Assembly (NCBI GenBank): GCA_036496025.1
Contig: DASXLW010000246.1
Coordinates: forward strand, 1-24,093
Source of the DNA: PALSA-505 sp036496025
Lineage (GTDB): Bacteria; Actinomycetota; Actinomycetes; Streptosporangiales; Streptosporangiaceae
DNA: 24,093 nucleotides
Direction of reading: 5' to 3'
In this document: positions 6,564 to 13,504 of the stretch, piece after piece
How positions within the stretch are numbered: position 1 is the first letter of the stretch
Layout: each line of letters begins with the position of its first letter
Notes under the pieces: model-generated
The model's input: only the letters and a program-made list of their open reading frames with translations
Database searches by the model: none
Told to the model about the DNA's origin: nothing
Program-made: the position numbers and the translations under genes

Positions 6564-7505
6564 ATGCGTGATATCACCGTGTTCAGCGGCACCGCCCACC
6601 CGGAACTGGCCCGCGAGATCTGCGCCTTGCTGCAGGTCCCGCTGGAGCCGGTGCGGCTGAGGCGGTTCGCCAACGACTGCCTGGACGTCCAGTTGCAGGC
6701 CAACTGCAGGGAACGGGACGTGTTCCTGATCCAGCCGGTGGTCCCGCCCGTGCAGGAGCACCTGGTCGAGCTGCTGATGATGGCCGACGCCGCGCGGGGG
6801 GCGTCCGCGGCCCGGGTCACCGTGGTGATGTCGCATTACGCCTACGCCCGGTCGGACAAGAAGGACGAGCCGCGGATCTCGATCGGCGGCAGGCTCGTCG
6901 CCGACCTGCTCGTCGCGGCCGGGGCGAGCCGGGTGCTGACCATGACGCTGCACTCGCCGCAGGTGCACGGGTTCTTCTCCGTGCCCGTGGACCACCTGCA
7001 CGCGCTCAGGGAGCTGGCGGCTCACTTCCGCGGGAGCGACCTGGCCAACACCGTCGTGGTCTCGCCCGACCTCGGCCACGCGAAGAGCGCGACGGCGTTC
7101 GCCCGCCGGCTCGGGCTGCCGGTCGCGGCCGCGGCCAAGGAACGGCACAGCGACACGAGCGTCACGATCACCTCGATCATCGGCGACGTGACCGGGCGGA
7201 ATGTGATCATCCTCGACGACGAGATCGCCCGCGGGACCACGATCGACGAGCTGCTGGCCTGGCTGGCCGAGCGCGGGGTGGGATCGGTGCGGGTTGCCTG
7301 TACGCACGGGCTGTTCTGCCACGGCGCGCTGGACCGGCTGGCCGCACGGCCGGAAGTGGCCGAGATCGTCTGCACGAACACGGTGCCGGTCCCGGCGGAC
7401 GCGTATCCCGGCAAGCTGCGCGTGATCTCGGTGGCTCCCGCGCTGGCCGAGGCCATCCGGCGCATTCACGGCGGCGAGTCGGTCAGCGCGCTGTTCGCGC
7501 CCTGA
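6564..7505 (+). CDS. prs: Divergent ribose-phosphate pyrophosphokinase (PRPP synthetase)
   Basis: Family reaction: ribose-5-phosphate + ATP gives PRPP + AMP. The 313-residue protein has two tandem phosphoribosyltransferase-type domains. Seen: YARSDKKDEPRISIGGRLVADLL (94-116), aligned to the ATP/regulatory segment; catalytic H130 (TLHSPQVHGFFSVPVDHL); the flexible-loop Lys-Arg pair K192/R194 (AKERHSD); and the PRPP loop DDEIARGTT (218-226). That loop departs from the usual D(D/N)-M-(I/V)-D-T-G-G-T, and the ATP segment differs from the classical YARQDRK. It is therefore probably an accessory, non-canonical PRPP synthetase. GGGAG at 6551-6555 is its ribosome binding site. Co-transcription with adk gives an obvious way to recycle the AMP released. 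Confidence 0.88.
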   Translation: MRDITVFSGTAHPELAREICALLQVPLEPVRLRRFANDCLDVQLQANCRERDVFLIQPVVPPVQEHLVELLMMADAARGASAARVTVVMSHYAYARSDKKDEPRISIGGRLVADLLVAAGASRVLTMTLHSPQVHGFFSVPVDHLHALRELAAHFRGSDLANTVVVSPDLGHAKSATAFARRLGLPVAAAAKERHSDTSVTITSIIGDVTGRNVIILDDEIARGTTIDELLAWLAERGVGSVRVACTHGLFCHGALDRLAARPEVAEIVCTNTVPVPADAYPGKLRVISVAPALAEAIRRIHGGESVSALFAP

Positions 7506-7514
7506 TCGCGACCC

Positions 7515-7536
7515 GGCCGGCGCTCGGCTGCCGGCC
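7515..7536 (+). terminator. Hairpin after prs, possible terminator
   Basis: GGCCGGC (7515-7521) and GCCGGCC (7530-7536) can pair around an 8-base loop just after the prs stop, between convergent prs and ptrB. No T-run follows, as is common in actinomycetes, so support is moderate. Confidence 0.45.
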
Positions 7537-7573
7537 TAGCCCGCGCCCGCCTGCCGGCCTAGCCCGCGCCCGC
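7528..7573. repeat. Perfect 23-bp tandem duplication at the ptrB 3' end
   Basis: Bases 7528-7550 and 7551-7573 are identical. The 7551-7573 unit contains the last four codons and the TAG stop of the oligopeptidase gene; the other lies just downstream. The unit begins CTGCCGGCCTAG and ends GCGCCCGC. It looks like a recent slip-strand duplication of a gene end. Confidence 0.9.
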
Positions 7574-9655
7574 GGTGTCGATGATCCAGGCGGTGATCAG
7601 CGCTTCCTCCCGCCACGCGTCGTAGCGGCCGCTGCGGCCGCCGTGCCCGGCCTCCATCCGCATCCGGAGCAGGAACGGCCCGCCCCGGGCCACGGCCCGC
7701 AGCCGGGCCACCCACTTGGCCGGCTCGTGGTAGAGGACGCGGGTGTCGTTCAGGCCGCCGGTGATCAGGATCGGCGGGTACTGCTGACCGGTCACGTTCT
7801 CGTACGGCGAGTACGCCTTCATGTAGGCGTAGACCTCGGGATCGCGAGGGTCGCCCCACTCCTCCCACTCGTTGATGGTCAGCGGCAGCGACGGATCGAG
7901 CATCGTGTTCACCGGGTCCACGAAAGGCACCTCCGCGACGATGCCGGCGAATTCTCCCGCCCCGCTGTTGGCGGTCACGCCCATCAGCAGCCCGCCGGCC
8001 GACGCGCCCCGCGCGATCAGCCGGGACCGCGACGTCCAGCCGCGTTCCACCAGGTGCGCGGCGCAGGCGGCGAAGTCGGTGAACGTATTCGCCTTGTGTA
8101 GCTGCCTGCCCTCCTCGTACCAGCGCCGGCCCATCTCGCCGCCGCCGCGGACGTGCGCGATCGCGAACACGAACCCGCGGTCCAGCAGCGACAGCCGGGG
8201 CGTGCTGAAGTACGGATCCACCGAGCTCTCGTAGCTGCCGTAGCCGTACAGCAGGCACGGGGCGCTGCCGTCCCGCGGCGTGCCCTTCGGGCAGATCAGC
8301 GAGATCGGGATGCGGGTGCCGTCGCCGGCCATCGCCCACTCGCGGTGCTGCTCGTACTCATCGGGGCTGAACGGCCGGCCAGCGGGGGAGGGGAGCACCG
8401 GCCGCCGCCTGAGCAGGGTGAGCTCCCCGGTCGCGACGTCGCAGTCGTACACGGACTCGGGCGTGGCCAGGGATTCGTACCCCAGCCGGAACCGGTCCGA
8501 CTCGTACTCCGGGTTCATCCCCGGCGACACCGAGTAGATCGGCTCGGGAAGCGGAATCTCGCGGGCCGAGCCGTCGCGGTAGACGGTCAGGCCGGTCAGC
8601 CCGTCGCGGCGGTACCACACCACCATGTGCCCGGCGAAGGCGTCCACGCCCAGCAGCCGGGTGTCCTCGCGGTGGCCGATCAGCGGCTCCCAGTCCTGCG
8701 GGCGGGCGGTCGGGGCGGCGGCCAGCTCGAAATTCTCCGCCTGGTCGTTGTGCAGGATGAGCAGCCGGTCGCCGAATTCGCGGCCGGGCTGGTGGTCGAC
8801 GTCGTACTCGACGCCCTGCCGGCGCGGCGCCACCACCCGCAGCTCCCCGCCCGGGTCCGCCGCGTCGAGCAGCCACGCCTCGCTGGTCAGCCTGCTTTCC
8901 GTCTTGATCACCAGGTAGCGCTCGCTGCGAGTCAGGCTCACCCCGACCCAGAACCGCTCGTCCGGCTCCTCGAACACGATCACGTCGTCGGCCGCCGGGG
9001 TGCCGACCGTGTGCCGCCAGACCCGGTACGGCCGCCAGGCATCGTCCACGGTGACGTAGAAAACGGCCGACGCGCCCAGCGACCAGGCACAGCCGTAGAA
9101 CGTGTCCGGTATCTCGTCGTCGAGCACGGCCCCGGTGCCCAGGTCCTTGATCCGCAGCGTGAAGCGCTCGTCGCCGCGGAAGTCCGTGGAGTAGCCAAGC
9201 CGCTTGCCGTCCGGGCTGACGCTGAACGCGCCGAGCTCGAAGAAGCTGGACTCGCCGGCCAGTTCGTTGCCGTCGAGCAGGATCTGCTCGCCGTCCAGCG
9301 GCCGGCCGTGGTCGGCCACGGGCGGCGTCACCTCGTCGGGCCGGGGGGGCCGGCGGCAATAGATCGGGTACTGCTGCCCCTCCACCGTCCTGGTGTAGTA
9401 CCACCAGCCGCCCTTGCGGGCGGGCACCGTCAGGTCGGTCTCCTGGGTGCGGGCCTTGATCTCGGCGAAGACCGTGTCGCGCAGCGCGGCCAGGTGCGCG
9501 GTGGCCTCGTCGGTGTAGGCGTTCTCGGCGGTGAGGTAGGCGATCACCTCCGGGTTGTCCTTAGCGGCGAGCCATGCGTAGTCGTCGGTGACCACGTCGC
9601 CGTGCTGGCGGCGCTCGGCGGGAATCGGGTGGGCGAGCGGGGGCGGGGTCGTCAT
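7559..9655 (-). CDS. ptrB: Oligopeptidase B-like S9A serine peptidase
   Basis: Cleaves short peptides, in this family after basic residues; cytoplasmic, with no signal peptide. The 698-residue length is typical. An N-terminal beta-propeller (about residues 75-400) restricts access to the C-terminal alpha/beta-hydrolase domain. The catalytic triad can be placed: S552 in RGASAGGLLMG, D637 in GGLNDTRVLYHEPAKW, and H671 in AGHGGRSGRYD. Also present are YGSYESS and RGGGEMGRRWYEEG, typical of oligopeptidase B. The ATG at 9653-9655 has no ribosome binding site but a TAGACT seven bases upstream, so the mRNA is probably leaderless. It is divergent from the ABC transporter genes and convergent with prs. 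Confidence 0.93.
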   Translation of the reverse strand: MTTPPPLAHPIPAERRQHGDVVTDDYAWLAAKDNPEVIAYLTAENAYTDEATAHLAALRDTVFAEIKARTQETDLTVPARKGGWWYYTRTVEGQQYPIYCRRPPRPDEVTPPVADHGRPLDGEQILLDGNELAGESSFFELGAFSVSPDGKRLGYSTDFRGDERFTLRIKDLGTGAVLDDEIPDTFYGCAWSLGASAVFYVTVDDAWRPYRVWRHTVGTPAADDVIVFEEPDERFWVGVSLTRSERYLVIKTESRLTSEAWLLDAADPGGELRVVAPRRQGVEYDVDHQPGREFGDRLLILHNDQAENFELAAAPTARPQDWEPLIGHREDTRLLGVDAFAGHMVVWYRRDGLTGLTVYRDGSAREIPLPEPIYSVSPGMNPEYESDRFRLGYESLATPESVYDCDVATGELTLLRRRPVLPSPAGRPFSPDEYEQHREWAMAGDGTRIPISLICPKGTPRDGSAPCLLYGYGSYESSVDPYFSTPRLSLLDRGFVFAIAHVRGGGEMGRRWYEEGRQLHKANTFTDFAACAAHLVERGWTSRSRLIARGASAGGLLMGVTANSGAGEFAGIVAEVPFVDPVNTMLDPSLPLTINEWEEWGDPRDPEVYAYMKAYSPYENVTGQQYPPILITGGLNDTRVLYHEPAKWVARLRAVARGGPFLLRMRMEAGHGGRSGRYDAWREEALITAWIIDTAGAG

Positions 9656-9662
9656 GGCGCGG

Positions 9663-9668
9663 AGTCTA
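9663..9668 (-). promoter_or_regulatory. -10 box of leaderless ptrB transcript
   Basis: TAGACT on the minus strand, separated by seven bases from the ptrB ATG. No Shine-Dalgarno sequence is present between. A GGGGG-AAAA-CCCCC hairpin lies just upstream at about 9677-9690. Confidence 0.5.
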
Positions 9669-9717
9669 CTGGCGGCGGGGGAAAACCCCCCGGGGAAGAC
9701 GGCCGCTAGCCGGATAC

Positions 9718-9733
9718 CGCCACCGCGGTGGCG
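9718..9733. promoter_or_regulatory. 16-bp perfect palindrome before the ABC operon, candidate operator
   Basis: CGCCACCGCGGTGGCG is a perfect inverted repeat in the 129-bp gap between divergent ptrB and the ABC transporter gene. It sits just upstream of a -10-like TAGCGT (9738-9743, plus strand), where a bound protein could control the operon. The binding protein is unknown; the linked NarL-type regulator is one candidate. Confidence 0.45.
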
Positions 9734-9784
9734 TTCCTAGCGTGATGCGAGTGAGCACGCGACGCGTACCGCCAGGAGGTGGCG

Positions 9785-10600
9785 ATGATTGAGGCCAGGG
9801 CGCTGACCAAGCGATACGGCAGCACGGTGGCCGTAGACGGCCTGAGTTTCGACGTCCAGCCGGGGAGCGTGACGGGCTTTCTCGGCCCGAACGGCTCCGG
9901 CAAATCGACCACCATGCGCATGATCATGGGCCTGGATTTCCCCCACGCCGGCCAGGCCCGCATCGGCGGCCGGCGCTACCGCGAGCTGCGCTGGCCGCTG
10001 CGCGAGGTCGGCGCGCTGCTGGAGGCCAGGGCGTTTCACCCGGGCCGCAGCGCGCGGGCACACCTGGCCGCGCTGGCCGCCAGTAACGGCATCCCGGCGT
10101 CCCGGGTCGATGTGGTGCTCGGCACGGTCGGCCTGCACGGTGCTGGCAGAAACAGCGCGGCCGGCCGGCGCGCGGGCAAGTTCTCCCTCGGCATGGCCCA
10201 GCGGCTCGGCATCGCCGCCGCGCTGCTGGGCGACCCGGGCGTGCTGGTGTTCGACGAGCCCGCCAACGGCCTGGACCCCGAGGGCATCCGGTGGATCCGG
10301 CAGCTGATGAAGTCACTGGCCGCCGAGGGCCGGGTCGTGTTCGTGTCCAGCCACCTGATCAGCGAGATGGCCAATACCGCCGACCGGCTGATCGTCATCG
10401 GCGCCGGGAAGCTGCTCGCCGATACGACCGTCGCGGAGCTGTCCGCGGGATCGGCGTCCCTGGAGGACGCGTTCCTGGACCTGACCATGGGCAGCGCCGA
10501 GTTCCGGGCCACGGCCGCCGGCCGCCCGGATGACGGCCCGCCGGGCGCCCCGCAGGCCGGCGGTTATCCCAGCTACCCCGGCGCGAGGAGGTCATCGTGA
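9785..10600 (+). CDS. ABC transporter ATP-binding protein (DrrA-like)
   Basis: ATPase subunit of an ABC-2 type exporter, acting with the permease encoded next. 271 residues. Walker A GPNGSGKST (34-42, K40), signature FSLGMAQR (133-140), a variant of LSGGQ, Walker B VLVFDEP (153-159) followed by ANGLDP, and the H-loop SSHLISEM. A C-terminal extension of about 35 residues is rich in Pro/Gly/Ala. The ATG at 9785 is chosen with AGGAGGT at 9774-9780; a GTG at 9779 falls inside that site. The stop overlaps the permease start by four bases (GTGA), so the two are translationally coupled. Substrate is unknown; such pairs next to a two-component system often confer drug or peptide resistance. Confidence 0.92.
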   Translation: MIEARALTKRYGSTVAVDGLSFDVQPGSVTGFLGPNGSGKSTTMRMIMGLDFPHAGQARIGGRRYRELRWPLREVGALLEARAFHPGRSARAHLAALAASNGIPASRVDVVLGTVGLHGAGRNSAAGRRAGKFSLGMAQRLGIAAALLGDPGVLVFDEPANGLDPEGIRWIRQLMKSLAAEGRVVFVSSHLISEMANTADRLIVIGAGKLLADTTVAELSAGSASLEDAFLDLTMGSAEFRATAAGRPDDGPPGAPQAGGYPSYPGARRSS

Positions 10601-11379
10601 CCGCGATCGCCGTCCCGTCCGGGCACTACCGGCTGCGGCACGTGACCCGGATGGAATGGATCAAGCTGCGCAGCCTGCGCTCCACCTGGTGGACGCTGGC
10701 GCTGTCGGCCGCGGCCGCCGTCGGGATCGCGGTCGCGGTCGGGCTCAACACGCCGGCCACGAGCCGGCACGAAGACCTGACCAGCAACCTGCTGGGCGGC
10801 GTGTCGGCCGGGCTGCTGCTGACCGGGGTGCTGGGCGTGCTGATGATGACCAGCGAATACGCCTCCGGCATGATCCGGGCCACGCTCGCCGCGGTGCCGA
10901 ACCGCCGGTTGATGCTGGCCGCGAAGGCGGCGGTGTTCGGCGCCGTGGCCCTCGCGCTCGGCGAGGCCACGTCGTTCATCGCGTTCCTCACTGGCGGCGC
11001 GGCGCTGCGGCACGGCATCACCGCGCCGACGCTGAGCCAGCCCGGGGCGCTGCGCGCGGTGCTGCTGACCGGGGTGAGCTTCTGCCTGATCGGGCTGCTC
11101 GGCATGGGCCTGGGCGCGATCATCCGGCACACCGCGGCCGCGGTCGCGGTCATGGTCGGCGGGGTCTACGTGGCCGCCCAGGCGGTCGCCGCGTTCGCGC
11201 ACCCGCTGCTGCCCTACCTGCCGATCCCGATCGTGGCCAACTCGCTGAGCGCGTCCAGGCCGATGACGCACGACGTGCCCGCGCCGCTGTCCCCGTGGGC
11301 GGGTCTCGGCCTGCTCTGCCTGTACGCGGTGGTGCTGCTCGCCGCGGGCGGATGGCTGCTGTGCCGCAGGGACGCGTGA
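10597..11379 (+). CDS. ABC-2 type permease
   Basis: Membrane subunit of the exporter. 260 residues with about six helices: residues ~32-50 (WWTLALSAAAAVGIAVAVG), ~66-82, ~110-130, ~150-172, ~177-200 and ~236-255. The N-terminal EWIKLRSLRSTWWTL is the typical entry motif of actinobacterial ABC-2 permeases paired with DrrA-like ATPases. A conserved cytoplasmic stretch, TSEYASGMIRATLAAVPNR, follows the second helix and resembles the coupling helix region. The GTG start at 10597 overlaps the ATPase stop by four bases. The sensor kinase gene starts 20 bp downstream. Confidence 0.9.
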   Translation: MTAIAVPSGHYRLRHVTRMEWIKLRSLRSTWWTLALSAAAAVGIAVAVGLNTPATSRHEDLTSNLLGGVSAGLLLTGVLGVLMMTSEYASGMIRATLAAVPNRRLMLAAKAAVFGAVALALGEATSFIAFLTGGAALRHGITAPTLSQPGALRAVLLTGVSFCLIGLLGMGLGAIIRHTAAAVAVMVGGVYVAAQAVAAFAHPLLPYLPIPIVANSLSASRPMTHDVPAPLSPWAGLGLLCLYAVVLLAAGGWLLCRRDA

Positions 11380-11387
11380 GGCCGCGA

Positions 11388-11393
11388 GACAAT
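11388..11393 (+). promoter_or_regulatory. -10-like box before the sensor kinase start
   Basis: GACAAT lies six bases before the ATG at 11400, and no Shine-Dalgarno sequence is evident. This suggests an internal, leaderless promoter in the operon. No -35 was recognised. Confidence 0.35.
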
Positions 11394-11399
11394 GGCCTT

Positions 11400-12737
11400 A
11401 TGAGCGCGACCGCCGAGGAACTGGGGCGCGCGGCCGTGCGCGCCCCGTTCGCCCGGCCGGCCCGGCGTGAGCTCGGTTACGCGCTGGCCGGGGCGGTGCC
11501 CGCCGCGGTGGGGTTCGCGCTCATCCTGTCCTTGCTCGTGGCCGGGGCCGGGCTCACGGTCACCCTGCTCGGCACGGTTCCCGGGCTGCTGGTGCTGGTC
11601 CTCACGCTGCGCCTGGCACGCAGGCTGGGGGTGTGGCAACGGTGGCTGGCACGGCGCACGCTCGGCGGCCAGTTCGCCGCGCCGGAACCGTTCCGCCCGG
11701 GCCGCGGCGTGCTCGGCCGGCTCGACGCCAGGCTGCGCGACGGCCCGGCCTGGCGGTCGGTGGCCTACGCGCTGCTCAAGCTCCCGGTCGCGCTGCTCCA
11801 GGCGTACGCGGTCAGCTTCTGGGTCGTCGGGATTCTCGACATCATCCGCCCGCTGTGGTGGCTGCTGGGCCAGCATCCCGCGTTCCCCGGCGGGCAGTCG
11901 CCCGGATCCCGGGTCATCATCCTGCTGCCGCCCACCGCCTTCACCGTGCACAGCTGGCCGCAGATGCTGCTCGCCGCCGTGGCGGGTGCGGTCACCTTGC
12001 TGGCCGCCCCGTGGGTGCTGCGCGCAGTGACGTCCGGCGACCGGTGGCTGGTCCGGGGGCTGCTCGGTCCCGGCCGGCTGGACCAGCGGGTCCGCGAGCT
12101 GGAGGAAAGCCGGGCGCACGCGGTGGACGACGCGACCGCCGCGCTGCGCCGGGTGGAGCGGAACCTGCACGACGGCGCGCAGGTCCGGCTGGCCGCCCTG
12201 GCCATGGGGCTGGGCATGGCGAAGGAGAAGCTCGGCCATGACGGCAAGCCGCTGGACGAGATCGAGGCGGCCAGGATCCGCGATCTGGTGGGCACCGCGC
12301 ACCGCAGCGCCAAGGAGGCCCTGATCGAGCTGCGCGACCTGGCCCGGGGCATCCACCCTCCGGTACTCGACTCCGGCCTGGCCGAGGCGCTGGCCACACT
12401 GGCCGCACAGAGCATCATCCCGGTCGAGCTGACCGCCGACATCGGCGAGCGTCCCACCGCGGCCATCGAGACCATCGCCTACTTCTGCGCCGCGGAGCTG
12501 CTGGCCAACGCGGCCAAGCACAGCGGCGCCAACCGCGTGCTCATGGACGTGACGCAGCGCGCGGACACGCTCCGGCTGCTGGTCAGCGACGACGGCGTGG
12601 GCGGGGCCGACCCGACGCGGGGCAGCGGCCTGCCCGGGCTGGTGCAGCGGGTGCGCACCGTGGACGGCCGGCTCGACCTGACCAGCCCGCCCGGCGGGCC
12701 GACCGTGGTCACCGTGGAGCTGCCGCTGCGGGCATGA
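11400..12737 (+). CDS. Sensor histidine kinase, NarL-partner type (HisKA_3)
   Basis: Autophosphorylating kinase paired with the response regulator downstream. 445 residues. The N-terminal half carries two pairs of membrane helices (about 27-72 and 120-155, 175-210) resembling the putative sensor domain (PF13796-like) of actinobacterial kinases. It is followed by a coiled linker (ELEESRAHAVDDATAALRRVE), the phosphoacceptor H257 in ERNLHDGAQVRLAAL, and an HATPase domain with N-box ELLANAAKHSGA, G1 SDDGVGGAD and GSGLPGLVQRV. It ends LPLRA. The last 25 codons and stop lie in the first copy of an 81-bp tandem repeat. Reading through the TGA would append 26 residues that largely repeat this C-terminus. 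Confidence 0.9.
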   Translation: MSATAEELGRAAVRAPFARPARRELGYALAGAVPAAVGFALILSLLVAGAGLTVTLLGTVPGLLVLVLTLRLARRLGVWQRWLARRTLGGQFAAPEPFRPGRGVLGRLDARLRDGPAWRSVAYALLKLPVALLQAYAVSFWVVGILDIIRPLWWLLGQHPAFPGGQSPGSRVIILLPPTAFTVHSWPQMLLAAVAGAVTLLAAPWVLRAVTSGDRWLVRGLLGPGRLDQRVRELEESRAHAVDDATAALRRVERNLHDGAQVRLAALAMGLGMAKEKLGHDGKPLDEIEAARIRDLVGTAHRSAKEALIELRDLARGIHPPVLDSGLAEALATLAAQSIIPVELTADIGERPTAAIETIAYFCAAELLANAAKHSGANRVLMDVTQRADTLRLLVSDDGVGGADPTRGSGLPGLVQRVRTVDGRLDLTSPPGGPTVVTVELPLRA

Positions 12738-12825
12738 GAACATCACGGCCGGCTCGACCTGACCAGCGCGCCCGGCGGGCCGACCGTGGTCACCGTGGAG
12801 CTGCCGCTGCGGGCGTGAGAACATC
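12664..12825 (+). repeat. 81-bp tandem duplication spanning the kinase stop codon
   Basis: Units 12664-12744 and 12745-12825 are 81 bp each and differ at only two positions (C/G in the AGC-CCG region and A/G in the final GC-A/G codon). Each unit holds the last 24 coding codons of the kinase, a TGA, and nine bases after it (GAGAACATC style). Since 81 is 27 codons, the second unit is in frame with the first and both end in TGA (12735-12737 and 12816-12818). Confidence 0.95.
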
Positions 12826-12830
12826 GCCGC

Positions 12831-13475
12831 ATGCGGGTAGTGATCGCCGAGGACGCCGGGCTGCTGCGGGAAGGACTGACGGCGATGCTCGCCGACCGCG
12901 GGCATCAGGTGTGCGCCGCGGTCGGCGACGCCGCGGCGCTGCTGGCCGCGGTCCACGAGCACGGTCCCGACGTGGCGGTGGTGGACATCAGGATGCCGCC
13001 GACGCACACCGACGAGGGGCTGCGGGCCGCCCTGCAGCTGCGGGCGGAGCACCCGCGCACCGGGGTCCTCGTCTTCTCCCAGTACATCGAGACCAGGTAC
13101 GCGACCCGGCTGCTCGAAGGCAACGCGTCGGGTATCGGCTACCTGCTCAAGGACCGGGTGGCGGACGTGGCCGAGTTCGCCGACGCGCTCGAGCGGGTGG
13201 GCTCCGGCGGCACCGCGCTCGACCCCGAGGTGGTCAGCCAGCTGCTCGGCGCCAGCCGGCGCTCCACCGGGCTCGCCTCGCTCACGATCCGGGAACGCGA
13301 CGTGCTGTCGCTGATGGCCGAGGGCCGGTCCAACGCCGGGATCGCGGCCGGGCTCGTCGTCACCGGCGGCGCGGTCGAGAAGCACGTGGCCAGCATCTTC
13401 GGCAAGCTCGGCCTGCCGCCCTCGGAGGGTGACAACCGCCGGGTGCTGGCCGTGCTGCGGTACCTCGGCGGCTGA
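12831..13475 (+). CDS. NarL/LuxR-family response regulator
   Basis: DNA-binding regulator phosphorylated by the kinase upstream. 214 residues. The receiver domain has acidic E7/D8, phosphoacceptor D52 (VAVVDIRMPP), S83 and K107 (GYLLKD). The output domain (about 145-210) is a LuxR helix-turn-helix: LTIRERDVLSLMAEGRSNAGIA, GAVEKHVASIFGKLGL. It lies 93 bp after the kinase stop, almost all of the gap being the second copy of the 81-bp repeat. The ATG at 12831 has no ribosome binding site; GAACAT (12819-12824) six bases upstream could be a -10 box for a leaderless transcript. The linked ABC operon is its most likely target. Confidence 0.93.
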   Translation: MRVVIAEDAGLLREGLTAMLADRGHQVCAAVGDAAALLAAVHEHGPDVAVVDIRMPPTHTDEGLRAALQLRAEHPRTGVLVFSQYIETRYATRLLEGNASGIGYLLKDRVADVAEFADALERVGSGGTALDPEVVSQLLGASRRSTGLASLTIRERDVLSLMAEGRSNAGIAAGLVVTGGAVEKHVASIFGKLGLPPSEGDNRRVLAVLRYLGG

Positions 13476-13488
13476 ACCCGGGCCGCGT

Positions 13489-13503
13489 CTGCGAGGATCG
13501 CAG
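13489..13503 (+). promoter_or_regulatory. Inverted repeat directly before the DPP-IV-like gene
   Basis: CTGCGA-GGA-TCGCAG ends one base before the ATG at 13505. It overlaps a -10-like GAGGAT and would occlude initiation if bound by a protein or folded in RNA. No ribosome binding site is present. Confidence 0.4.
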
Positions 13504-13504
13504 C

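Noticed and set aside
8153..9709. A 518-codon plus-strand open frame opposite ptrB
   Set aside because: No recognisable motif and His/Arg/Gly-rich composition; the oligopeptidase on the other strand has a complete catalytic triad.
11214..13385. A 723-codon open frame on the minus strand across the sensor kinase and response regulator genes
   Set aside because: The translation is rich in Arg, Gly, Pro, His and Gln with no domain, as expected for an antisense frame in very GC-rich DNA; the plus strand has clear kinase and regulator motifs.
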